Below, one piece after another: positions 1 to 11,073 of a stretch of 64,000 bases of DNA. The stretch lies in NCBI GenBank assembly GCA_902806595.1, contig CADCXC010000038.1, forward strand, positions 3,100,001 to 3,164,000, written 5' to 3'. This DNA comes from Pyrenopolyporus hunteri. Its lineage: Eukaryota > Ascomycota > Sordariomycetes > Xylariales > Hypoxylaceae. The translations under genes and the position numbers were made by a program. Each line of letters begins with the position of its first letter. Position 1 is the first letter of the stretch. The notes beneath the pieces were generated by a model. The model had not been told where the DNA came from. It did not search any database and worked only from the letters and a program-made list of their open reading frames with translations.

Positions 1-127
1 AGGCGATAGTACCTGAGCGAAGATCAATTGCTTGTCCTCTTCGGACCGGGATGGGAATACCTTGGATTCTCCAGTTGCATTAATTTCCCGCAAGGCGTTC
101 CGGTGGATTCGAATGGGCGGAGATGCG
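1..127 (-). CDS. Possible partial coding exon at left edge
   Basis: On the minus strand an open frame runs from a splice-acceptor-like TATACAG (ending at 128) to the window edge. In the frame used it reads about 42 codons of non-repetitive protein-like sequence, including RIHRNALREIN and SRSEEDKQLIFAQ. I do not recognise the family. The gene would lie directly downstream of ATP10 on the same strand and continue off the left edge. No good start codon was found between it and ATP10, so an upstream exon would be needed. It could be chance: a 127-nt open frame is not rare. Confidence 0.25.
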
Positions 128-332
128 CTGTATAATACGAATGAAAAGAAGATCTGTAAGAGGATTGGTTACATACAGTCTAACGAAAGGCGATAATCGA
201 TACTATGGCTGGTACCGCTGTGTTATATGAGGATGGGTTGGGTGATGCGCCTAGCGTCGTAGGTATTCGCCTTGTAATTCAAGAGGAGCGGGTATCATTT
301 GAATTTCTGGCACGTAGTAGTATATGACTTGT
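128..332. other. Spacer downstream of ATP10
   Basis: Short spacer between the ATP10 stop and the possible left-edge exon. It presumably holds the ATP10 3' UTR. Apart from the acceptor-like site at its left end nothing was recognised. Confidence 0.3.
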
Positions 333-1428
333 CTATTTCTTTTTCGAACTCCTCTGTTCCTCCACAAGCCTCTGGACGCCCTTGACCAGCCCGTCCCTCT
401 CATGATCTTCGCTGGGGCCACTGCCCGCCCAGCGTATCCTGCACTCGCCGTCGAGGAGGTATACGTAGCCCACGCTACTATTTAAAAGGCCGATGCTCTC
501 CCGGATCTCGTCTGAGATCCCCTTCCGCACAACGAAATATCGGTCCCAGTTCGGCTCGCCAATCCTCTTCCTAATCCCGCCTATGAAGATCTTAATCAGC
601 CACGCCTTCAACGTGTTCTCCTCGATGTTGATCCAGACTTGCTGGGCCACGTCCTTGTTCTGCTCCAAGACCTGTGCGAGCTCGGGGTTGCTTTCTTTGG
701 ACACGAACGTCTTGGCCTGGTTTTCAGCCCACACGCTACTGAAGACGCTCACGACGGAGACCTTGCCCTGCAAGGCGGGGGTGGTGTTGCGGGGGTCGCG
801 GTCTTTCTTTAGTAGCGTCTGACCGTAGAGATTCGGGAAGAAGAGGGACAGGTCGCTCTTGAAAGGGCGCGGCGGCGCAATGAAGGTCTTTCCCTTGTGG
901 AACCTCAGGTTTCCCCAGTCGCGGAAATACGGCCGTGATATCTTTTTCTTCCTGTTAGACGGAGGACACACCAGTTAGCTTAGTTGCTCAGCTATCCTAC
1001 CAACGAATCGCGGTTCAAGTGAAAGGTGCGTATGATTCGTACAGTTCCTCTCTCTTCTTTAGATGCTTCTCGTAGTTGACAAGGTCATCGCGGCGCTGTT
1101 TCAGCGTCCGGAGGTCTATACCCGTGTTCTCGCCCGGCTGCGGCGGGTTAGGCATTCCTATCGGCCGGCTCAGCGGCTTAGGCGTAAACTTCTCGAGCCG
1201 CTTTCCATATGATCTAGGCGCATCCGCCAACGGAGACGGGGGTATAACCTTGGCTGGCTCAGTCGGGGTTGACGTCTTTGTCTTAGCGGGGTCGCTGCTG
1301 GTGGCAGCATTTGCGGCGGTAGCTTTCGCAGCGGTAGGACCTTGCTCCGCTAGAAATCGATACGAAGTGCTAAAAGCTCTCGATTGGCAGAGTAGGCATA
1401 GAAGCCTTGGTCTACGGGCGAACGACAT
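333..1428 (-). CDS. ATP10: Mitochondrial ATP synthase assembly factor Atp10
   Basis: Two-exon model: exon 1 1428..1043, intron 1042..952 (91 nt, donor GTACGA, branch CTAAC, acceptor AACAG), exon 2 951..333; 334 aa. The phase (2) agrees on both sides and joins KREEL to KKKISRPYF. Residues 1 to about 25 are Arg/Ser-rich with an FSTSYRF element, a mitochondrial presequence. A low-complexity Ala/Thr/Pro linker follows, then the Atp10 family domain with RPYFRDWGN, FPNLYGQTLL and the C-terminal YLLDGECRIRWAGSG. In yeast the family is an inner-membrane chaperone for Atp6 in Fo assembly. The start at 1428 is preferred over an in-frame Met 15 codons upstream because presequences usually begin at MSFARR-like sites. 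The gene is divergent from the E2 gene, which also encodes a mitochondrial protein. Confidence 0.9.
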
Positions 1429-1994
1429 GATCCAAGGAGATAAACGAAACACAGGCTTAATAATACATTTCAATTAGAAGATCACTGGTTGAATCTTAGC
1501 GGATGCTGCCGTGCCGCAGTGTTAGGCATTAGATTCGTCATAAGCTCGGCACGTTGTGTCGCGAAAATTCGTCAAGGGCCGGAGCTAAAAAAGATAAAAG
1601 AGATTAAAAAAAAAAGCCTTATCGCTCATCAAGGTTCGCGGCTCCCTGCAGGAACACAATATGGATCCCGATGACATGGTCCCTCCAATCGTAGTGGGGG
1701 TGAATTTGGTTCAAGGCGGCGCCGCGGCCACAATCGGCTTCCCCAGATTCCGGATACTGGCGGCACAATGTGGGGGAATAGGTCGTCAGTCCAGTCTTCC
1801 TGTTGGGAAGGGGCGGGAAGGTAAGCCATAGCTCAGCTTTCCGTTACCTAGGTTAGTTCGAACTCCCCTCTCTCTCTTTCCTTCTCCTTCTTATTCCACG
1901 AACCGAGATTCCAATGTAATTCCTGCATCTTTTTTTCAATTCTCAAAAGTTATGGTTTTCATGGTCTTGATCTATATAGATACTTGTTTATATA
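1429..1994. promoter_or_regulatory. Divergent promoter region ATP10 / BCKDH E2
   Basis: 566 bp between two outward-facing start codons. It contains A-rich stretches (around 1590-1616) and, next to the E2 gene, a CT-rich tract (1868-1890) typical of fungal core promoters or 5' UTRs. No specific factor site can be named. Confidence 0.5.
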
Positions 1995-3544
1995 ATGTTT
2001 CTCCAGCGTAGTTCTCGTGCAATCCGCCGACAATGGCGACTCGGCCCGTATCTGAATCGCACTGCGGAGACCCAAATCCGCGCTGCTCTAATAAGAGGTT
2101 TTCACGCGAGCAGGAACCTCCAAGTTGTGAAGCCCGTCCTCCTTGCTGACATTGGTGAAGGTAAGGACTCGCAGCATTAACGGAGTTACCCTGTATCCCC
2201 GCATCCGCACTAACACTGCGTACAGGCATCGTGGAATGCGAAATCATACAATGGTTCGTCGAACCCAATGCTCGGGTCGAGGAGTTCTCACCCCTCTGCG
2301 AGGTCCAGAGCGACAAAGCATCGGTCGAAATTACGAGCCGCTTCTCGGGTGTCGTGAAGAAGTTGTACTACGAAGCCGGTGAAATGGCGAAAGTGGGCAA
2401 ACCCTTCGTGGATATCGACATACAAGGCGGCGCAAGCGAGGAAGACTTAGCTGCTCTCACTGCCCCTGAACCGGCCAAAGAAGGAGCATCGGAGCCTTTA
2501 AACAAGGAATCGTTAAGCAAACCCCCACAGACCCAAGACGCTGCAGATCGTGTAGCTGGATCTTCAACGGGTGGAGAGTCCGGATCCCAATCACCCCCGG
2601 TAAAGAAGGGCAAATATGCGTCTCTAGCAACTCCGGCAGTCCGACACCTATCTAAGGAGTTAAATGTCGACATTACGGAGATCCAGGGAACGGGAAAGGA
2701 TGGCCGAGTTTTGAAAGAAGATATTTACAAGTTTGTTGAAAAGAGGAATTCGCCTGCTCAGCCGGCTCAACCAACGAGTCCGTTCCCTGACTTACCACCG
2801 GATACAAATAAGCAAACCGAGACCGTCGTACAACTCACGAATACGCAACAACAAATGTTTAAAACTATGACCCGGTCCCTCAACATACCCCATTTTCTAT
2901 ATGCGGACGAGGTCGATTTCTCTCAATTGGTTGAGTTGCGCCGGCGACTCAACAAAGTTATCGCGGGGACGGCGAAGGAGGGACAATTATTGAAATTAAC
3001 ATACTTGCCCTTTATTGTTAAAGCGGTTTCCATAGCGTTACATCAGTATCCTATACTAAACGCGCGCGTGGATATAAACCCTGAGACGTCGAAACCGACT
3101 CTCGTCCACCGGAGCCAGCACAATATTGGTGTCGCTATGGATACCCCTTCGGGACTATTAGTGCCCGTGGTTAAGAACGTGGGGGCGAAGAGCGTGTTCT
3201 CCATAGCTTCAGAACTATCACGTCTGCAATCGCTAGCCGCAGCAGGGAAGCTGTCGCCGCAAGATCTAAGCGGAGGCACCATCACCGTATCTAATATAGG
3301 CAACATTGGAGGCACGTACGTCTCCCCGGTCATCGTGGAGAAGGAGGTAGCAATCCTAGGCGTCGGACGCATGCGCGCAATTCCGGCCTTCGACGACCAG
3401 GACAAGGTTATCAAGAAGCAGGTCTGCAACTTCAGCTGGTGCGCCGATCACCGGGTCGTGGACGGCGCGACGATGGCACGAGCCGCTGGGGTCGTGCGCC
3501 AGATCGTAGAGGAGCCGGACGTTATGCTCCTGCATCTACGATAG
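1995..3544 (+). CDS. Branched-chain 2-oxoacid dehydrogenase E2 (dihydrolipoyl transacylase)
   Basis: Exons 1995..2160 and 2226..3544; the 65-nt intron (GTAAGG...TACAG) splits a glycine codon in DIGEGIVE; 494 aa. The first about 45 residues are Arg-rich and hydroxylated, ending RGFHASR, a mitochondrial presequence. A lipoyl domain follows, with lipoylated Lys about 86 in SDKAS, then an acidic/Pro linker, an E3/E1-binding peripheral domain (ATPAVRHLSKEL...GTGKDGRV), and the acyltransferase domain ending with DHRVVDG (catalytic His about 464, Asp about 468). The C-terminal EEPDVMLLHLR and the lipoyl motif fit the branched-chain enzyme (DBT) better than pyruvate or 2-oxoglutarate E2. It transfers acyl groups from E1 to CoA in Val/Leu/Ile catabolism in the matrix. 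Confidence 0.93.
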
Positions 3545-5797
3545 CGCAGCGCGGAGACGACGCTCGTAATTGATTGCTCAAGACGGGATATCGCGCGTAG
3601 ACCGGGGATATGAGAGGAAAGTGTCGGGGATAGGAAGGACGGGACGCCGCCCGCGTAAGGCGTAGCAACCGTCTCTTTTCCTCTTAGGTGTTTTTTTTTT
3701 GTCGGGGGCGGTGCGTTCAAGGGTTATGATCTGATTCAATTCGAAGATGACAGGTCATATACGATAACCGGGAGCGGGAGCATTCGCACATACGTACCTC
3801 CTTACCTTATACATATATAATCGCAAGGCTATATAGCACGGCACAGCATTTAGCGTATTTCCCTAGGTCTTAAAACCGTAGGGATATCCTTTTCGGATTC
3901 GACCCCTCCTGTTTCCACAGCCTTATTGCTTTTATGGTGTTTCTACCCCCTGCCCTCGTCCTCGTCCCCCAATGTTCTTGCATGCATGCAGTCGTTACGC
4001 GTCAGAAAGTCAGATAGATCAGATTTTGGAAAGAAAGACTTGGCGCTTGGGTACGTACGTCTATCAGTGTATACATTATGGGTAGAAATGTATGTTGTAT
4101 GGAGACATGTATGAAGGTGGGTTGGTGGGTTGGTGGGCTGGGAAGGTAAACAATGATTGTGTACCCGTATGGACCCGTCTACCATGTATGTATTGTATTG
4201 TATTGTATTGTATTGTATTGTACATACGACGTCTCCATGTTCCCCCACCTAAGCTCCGACTCGAGTCATGAACTCCGCATGGCATCTCTTTTTCTTACAT
4301 GTAGCAGCAGTCCTCTTCGCCCGGACTAGGACCCGTCGAATGGGATAACCGGTTCCGCCGAAGTTGGTGAGCGAAAGGGGGCGTCTGGCGTTATCACGCG
4401 AAGGGAAGGAAAAAAACCGAGAAAAAAACGAGAAAACGAGAGTCAGCCACGTACAACAGGCGTCGATGCACGGGGCTGGAAGCGGAAAAGGGGAGCCCCG
4501 AGGGATGGGATGGGGATAGGCGATAGGGACGGGAAATGGGGACTGTTCTTTTTCTTCTCTCTTTTTCTTTTTTTTCCTTTCCTTTGATTTTTTGGGTGTT
4601 ACTTTTTACTTCTTGATTTTTAAACATGCTTTCCTCGTTTTGTTAACCTCCCACCCCGCGCCACACCTTAACTTACCCGCTATTGCTTAACCCACCCACC
4701 TCGGTAGGGATCTATAGACACCTTAGGTAGGTAGGTATGTATTCTCCTCCTCCGCCGGCTCCATATCCACTGCTGCTGCTGCTTGCTGCTGGCTACCGCT
4801 TCTGCTGCCGGTGCTGCCCTGATATGCACGCTGAAGTCATGAGCACGCGGTAAGCGGCATCCAGGGTTCTGCTTCCCAATGAGCTAGCGGGCTAGCTGCT
4901 CGCCTTGCCTGACGTATGTCGTATTTACCTACCCCCATGCAACTGTATATGTAGGCAGTGTAGGTATGTACATGCCTATGTGGTACTCAGCGTAGGTAGG
5001 TAGGTATACAGACATAATACTTACCTGTAGATACTGTATACCCAACGGTAACAATGGCACATGCTATGTAGCGCCAAGGCATGTATGTAGATAGATAGGG
5101 CACCCACCAGTTTGCATCAAGCGGATCTTGGCTGTATGTGTAAGGATGATCCTACTGCGTCCCACTGTGGAACCCGAACGGGTGATTTACTCGCGATCAC
5201 TAGATGCCCGGAATGGCGACAGTCTTGTGCTTTGTCACTGAGCGGCGAACCGAGGGTATGTGCGTAACAGCACCACCGTAAGGCAGCGTATCCGTGACTC
5301 CGTGGGACGGCATGGGCCCTAGAGGAGGGCGATACGAGATACGTCGACTTACACACGACATGACCTCCGGGACTTGACTACATGTATCTGATCCTAGCAT
5401 CAAAAGGCTCTACACCTTCCCCATGAGGTCCTGCTCCCGCTCGCTATATGTATATATATATAAATCTTCACCAAATGCACGGTTAGGGCGGGTCCTGCAA
5501 GCCGGGGCGCCCCGTAAGGGATATGCGGGATGTCGAACTCACTCTATAACCAATAGTATCATTCATATGAGTATACCCAAGACTCCTATACAGCAGCTCA
5601 CGCCGCTTGCATTATGCAATTCACTTGAAAGCGGCTCCATCATCCAAATGCCTCTCTTATTGCGCCGGACTGAAAAGACGGATCCAACTCCTGAACTCAC
5701 GCAAATAGACGACGCTAATCTCACAGTCACACTTCCGTCACCGGCAATTGCAGCCGCTATCCCAAGACCAAACCGTATCCCGCCGTGTCATACTGTG
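3545..5797. other. 2.25 kb intergenic region
   Basis: No convincing gene on either strand. It holds a TATTG microsatellite (4191..4220), homopurine/homopyrimidine tracts (4380-4620), a CTG-rich stretch (about 4765-4810), and many TAGGTAGG/TAGGTATG motifs (4722-4740, 4965-5010). It is flanked by the E2 3' end and the gluconokinase 3' end, so it is a tail-to-tail spacer, unusually long for one. Confidence 0.5.
4191..4220 (+). repeat. (TATTG)6 microsatellite
   Basis: Six perfect TATTG units in the E2/gluconokinase spacer, preceded by a related GTATG. Non-coding. Confidence 0.95.
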
Positions 5798-6575
5798 TTA
5801 GCTCGACGAAGTTTCGTCGATCTTCTGAACGACCTTTTCCAGGGCTTCTCGCAGAACCTCTTCCATCGTACCGCTCACGTCGATGCTAATCACGTCCGTC
5901 TCCTCTGCAGTCGGCGGCTCCAGAATGGAAAACTGACTGTGGACCATGTTGGCCCCCATGTAGTGGCCCTTTCTCTGCCCTACGCGCTCGAGGAGGACGT
6001 CTTCCGGAGCATGGAGATAGATGAAATGGAGAACAACGTCGTGTGAATAATACGGCGCTACTCTAATGACATCTCGGTACTTGCGCTTTAGAGCCGAGCA
6101 CGTAAGCACGACTCCTTCAGCGCCAGCCGCAAGTTGTCGGAGAGACTCTTCTCGTAGGGCGGTAAGCCAGTCCCATCGGTCAGCATCCGTCAACGGTATG
6201 CCGTTGGCCATCTTTTCAACGTTTGCCTTCGTGTGGAACTGAACAATCAAGATTTAGCAATCCGCGCAAGCACTAAAGCGGCGTACGGGCCGGACGTACC
6301 TCATCACCCTCGATGTAAGGTAGGTTAAGAGCTGTTGAAAGGTGTTTAGCAACAGTACTTTTCCCACAACCGGCCGGCCCGGTGACTAGCCAGATATGAT
6401 GGTACTTGGGCGCCGGCTGGCCGTTGGTCTTTGCAATAGTATTGTTCGACGTTACTGGTAACATGGTGGCGTTGATCGGCTTCGGGTTTGGGGCTATATT
6501 ATTTATCGTCGCAGCCATACCGGCCGCAGTTGGATGGTTTCCATTCACCGAAACTGGATTATCGTAGGATAACAT
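5798..6575 (-). CDS. Gluconokinase (thermoresistant GntK type)
   Basis: Exons 6575..6300 and 6238..5798 with a 61-nt intron (donor GTACGT, acceptor TTCAG), phase 0, joining IEGDE to FHTKANVEKM; 238 aa. The P-loop GPAGCGKST lies at about residues 66-74. GDE, the IPLTDADRWDWL segment and CSALKRKYRD are GntK-family signatures. It phosphorylates D-gluconate to 6-phosphogluconate with ATP, feeding the pentose phosphate pathway in the cytosol. Bacterial and yeast homologues start close to the P-loop. Here about 60 extra N-terminal residues (Asn/Thr/Pro/Ala-rich, no clear targeting signal) precede it, and Met20 or Met38 are alternative starts. A 207-codon open frame on the other strand is its shadow. 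Confidence 0.92.
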
Positions 6576-9500
6576 CGCTATATAAACCCGCCCTTGAAGA
6601 TATAGTTGGTCCTTTTATTGGAGAGCCGCAGGGAAGAACGAGAACGGTTTACCCAACAGGGTATAAGCCGAACTAGGGGTATATAAGAACACGCAGCAAG
6701 CACTAACAGCGAAGAGTCGTCGTTCAAGATAGCATGAGAAGCAACAGACTTCGCGATATGATTCAAGGGACGGAAAGACAAAGAACAAGAAAAAATCACA
6801 GGAAATCGGGGGTAATTAAAGAAGCGCAATATGGTAGAACTAGGGCAGACATGCGGTGGACCCAAAGGACCGCCGGCGAAGTGTTGGCTTTATAAGTGGG
6901 TGTCAGCATCTTGGTATGTGTATTGTACCATACGTACCCATACCACACTGGCAAGCCAGACCTTCGCACCCACGGAGGTGGACATGGAATGACGAAGTAC
7001 CTTAAAAAAAAACCTGGGCTGTATTGTGCCACAGTGCCAACGGCAAGCTGGGACGAGCGGAAAATTCAGCGAAGCCTAGTACCTGAGATCCCCGAAACGG
7101 TGTCAGGGATCGGTTCGGGCTAGACGCTAAAAGAAGTTCGAGAGAACGTCGAAGAAGGCAATTCCTGATGGTCATGGGCCAATCAGGGACTCCCAATCCG
7201 CTCTCCTTGGGGCTCCAGATTTGCTCTCGACGTCAGGGAGGGGAGGGGCGCGGGCAGGCGGGTAAAGGCCAAGAGGTACCTAAAGGGCCTGCTCTGGGAT
7301 ACGCTCCAGAAGTACGGTACGTATTTTCTCCATTCTAAATAATAAATAACACGCTTGGGTGGGGGAACACATCGTCAACGTGAGAACCGATAAATAGGCC
7401 CGAGTCGGAATTGTCGCGAGTTGAGAGCTAGGCCAGCAAGCGACGGCATCCACTACACCGAGGAGCTCGCCTCCTGTCGAAGGATCTGCGGTCGAGTTCG
7501 GTTTACGAACACGACTCGCAACGAGCGGGTGCTTTTTCCCTTTCCATCTCGGGGATTGTGATAGTCTTGTGGCGTTTTCAAGGTTACCCAACCCACCGGT
7601 GCAGACGATGGGCAAAGCTGAACGACTAAAGCAGAAGGGGGGAGAGCTGAGATAGGAGAGGTTGCTAATGGACAAGCAACAAATCTAATTAATGAATGTA
7701 GATCCGTCGAGGGCGAGTTAGGCTGTTTCCGGTAGCTGACGAGATGTCGGGTACCCTCTGAACTGGTACGGTAGGTATACTATTAATTATTACTATTATT
7801 GTTGAGATGTTCAAGAACAGGCTGAACTTGGGAGGGGGGAAACTTCGAAATTGCAAGAAGACCCATTGTAAAAGGTACTGTGGTACATCTGCATTTTTCG
7901 GGACCCTAGGTATTTTGGGTTTGGGGGGAGCGACTTGACGGCACACCGACATCTATGTACGAGTATGTACGAGTATGTACGAGCCACTAAGAAATTCCCC
8001 TCCCCCTTTTATTATCCTTTCACCTTACCAACTTGGGTAATTTACCCTTCAATTCCCTTCCTTTTTCTTTTTTTTTTTCCTTTCCTTTTTTTCCTTTTAT
8101 CTGATTAATCGAATTCTTTTTTTTTCCCTCATCGATCGTCTTCTTCCCTGCTTTTCTTTAGGTACATGTTTCAATTTCCGGTCTTTTATTTCCCCATTGC
8201 TATTTTTATTTGCCGTTTTCTTTTTTCCGACCAGGTTATTTGATCAGTCTAGCGTAACAGGTACCTCCTACTGTAACTCCTTAGTTTTAGATGACCGGGT
8301 CAACGACTCCCAGTCCAAAAAAGCCACCGGGGACTACACGGAAAACCTACCTAAATGTAGCGTGGGGGTAAATGCCTACATGTACGCACTCAAAACGTAC
8401 TATGTATGTACTTAATTCCACTCTTTTACATTAGGCTGATGGAAATATTATCGAACGAAGCATGGAAGCCTGAGCTAACCGACAGGACTAATGTGAGAAG
8501 GGAAAAGTGTGGAGGAAAACGTGGTGAGGACAAAAGAGAAGCGAATCTATGGGTCACGAGTTGATCACTGCCGTCTTCGATTGTACCTGATTCCCCGTTG
8601 GTTCCTACGGGTTGGCTTTCAGCAGATTGTTTGATGCAAGACATGAAGGGTTTGAAGAGAGTTGGGCCATGATGAATCATGACGACACCTCCAAAATGTC
8701 ACAGGGCAAGAGGTTACCTAGACCGGTAGGTAATTCTACTATGTCGGAGCGCGATTCTTTGTCGTCGTTAAAGTCTCTGATAGATTGACAACGAAAACCG
8801 GCGTCCTATCAGGGCCCCTGGAGTTGGCGTGCCACATAAGACAGGGCTACATGGTAAGGATTTACCATCACATTGGACCAGATCTTCGACGTCGTTCCAA
8901 TCCCTATATTTGGCTTCTCGTGGAACATACATACTCTCTCGTCGCCCGTGGACAAATTAAGACCCCCCGAGATGAACGAGGTCGATATTTGCGAAGTCAG
9001 TTGCTTCGCAATCTATTACCTCTCAGTAAGCGATGAGATGTCACAAGAAGCCCTCTTGTCTACAGACGTCTTATTATCCTTCCAACTGGAATCTGCCATG
9101 CCATAGATTTGCTCCAACAAATTGGTTTATGATAGGTTTCCTGGTGTAACAACGGCTAATCATCTCATGGGTCTTGCTATATTTCCCTTTTCGGTAATAC
9201 AGGTCAGACTACGTAGCCGAACTGGATCCGCGTACATGAAGTGAGTCTACTGTTATTGATGTGCGTACCTATACACATACCTGTAGGTAGCTGGGTAGCA
9301 TTTTCGTACCTATATTAAACGGCTTCTATACTAGTGCTACCTGGTAATTATTAGGCGTTCGTATTGATGCGCGCGCATGTCAAAGTTCAGCTCTCCCTCT
9401 CCTCTGCTCGGGTATCCGTTCCGGTAAACCCACACCTGTGCTCCCACGGAAATCGCCCCTAAATCGTCTTTTTTTCGAGGACATCCACGGTTAAAGCAAA

Positions 9501-11073
9501 AGGCGTCGTCGGTGTTGGTGGGCCCGGGGGAGAGCGGCAAGGGTTGACTATTGCTCCTCACCGCTCAATGGCACTTTTCTCGCCAATCAGGCGGCGGCAT
9601 TTACTGTTGCGATCCTATGCTTGGGTCAAATACCAAGGTGAAAGCGCATGCGGTGCCAAGGCTAGTCCTGCATGAATTCTTCATGGCTTCTACTGCAGCC
9701 TGCAGGTGACAGATCAGACTCCGAGGGTCATCTCAACCCTCCCCCAGCCATACCCATTCCCACAATATAAGCATCCATAAGCCGGCTCGATGGTGTAGTT
9801 GTCATCGTTAGTCCGTAGATTTTCAGCGGCCCCGGAGATACTAGGAGGCCAGTGCCGGAATATATCGAGGTGACAAGGGAGGATTCGGCAGGTTCGCTGA
9901 CCCCGACATCGCGAGAGGACGAATCCGGGTGAGTCGGTAATTATGTAGTACAATGTCATGAACGCCCGGGGAATCACCATGCAGGTAAGAAGGTCATGAG
10001 GTCGATTTAAACGATAGGGATTCGCACCAGTACAACAGGATCAGCCTTGCCTGCATACATAGCGGCTGACGGTTGCGTGGTTCGAACTAACGCCGTGTTA
10101 CTATAGGCGAGCTATGGCGAGCTATGCACCCGTGTCTTAGACAAACAAGGGTCCCATTGCTATTCCACGCCTCATACGTAGCCGACAGGTATACGCAATA
10201 TGTTATACGCAAGATCATTTTCAAAGGCATATGCCGGGCTAAGTAGGTAGTTGAGCGGTTCGCAAGCATACCCTGAAAATTACCTTCCGGTATAATATAG
10301 AATGCGTCACGAATTGTGTTACCAAAACCTACCTAAGTTAGGTACCCTACCTGAATCGACGCAAGAGAGAATCGGAGTATCACACGAATGCCCTATATGT
10401 ATATCTTGAGCATTCACCCTCGACGACGGACAGGTCGTTGTCCTCACGTAATAATCTGCTATACTCGCCGTATAACAGGACTCATAAATTGCCTATACGT
10501 AGGGCGCTCGGGGCCTTGGTAGCATCGCGTATATACAGCACATCCTGGGGTTTCCTCCGCCCATCTATAAATTTCAAGGCAAGGTATGCACGCCCAGGAG
10601 AAGAATCACATTGTCCTAGGAGGTATTCCAGGAATACCCAGCAAAAATGTCATATCATGGTGCTCGCTTGCTTTTTGAACCCCTAACCACCGCCCAGAAC
10701 ATAGGTACCTAGGTACTTACCTATGTCCTAATGAATGAGACCTAGCCCCATGGAAGCTGTGGCGCAGTTAGGAAAACGGGGCGAGAAAGGAGGTTATTTT
10801 TCAGCCACTACTGTAGGTACCTAGATACCTAGAGCGGCAAGAGCCCTTCAATGGATGTTCTCATAATTGGACCTAGGTACGAGTAGAAGTAGGAAAAATG
10901 AGTGGTTTTTGTGGCTAGCGTCAGGTACCTACGCAGATTTGGGGGCCAGTTGCCTACATGTATGCTGTTTCTCAGTACCTAGCGGTGGTAATCTGCTTTG
11001 AATTTGCCGTGCTTAGGAAAGCGCTGCGGAACACTACAGGCACACAAGCTGGGCGCTCTCTCCTCATTCTCCA
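6576..11073. other. 4.5 kb gene-free interval
   Basis: Between the gluconokinase start and the DPP3 start (divergent genes). I searched both strands for splice-consistent coding and found none. It contains a 10-bp tandem repeat (7955..7983), T/C-rich tracts (8000-8200), and numerous TAGGTACC/TAGGTAGG copies (9280-9300, 10330-10350, 10700-10715, 10810-10835). No transposase or reverse-transcriptase remnant was recognised. Confidence 0.5.
7955..7983 (+). repeat. 10-bp tandem repeat ATGTACGAGT
   Basis: About 2.9 perfect tandem copies of ATGTACGAGT in the gene-free interval upstream of DPP3. Too short to be more than a local slippage product. Confidence 0.85.

Noticed and set aside
4221..4230. 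ACATACGAC, as at the start of fungal 5S rRNA
   Set aside because: The following bases do not match 5S rRNA.
5423..6046. 207-codon open frame on the plus strand
   Set aside because: Antisense to gluconokinase, whose motifs are unambiguous.
7280..7675. 131-codon minus-strand open frame
   Set aside because: No protein-like motifs; such lengths occur by chance in this spacer.
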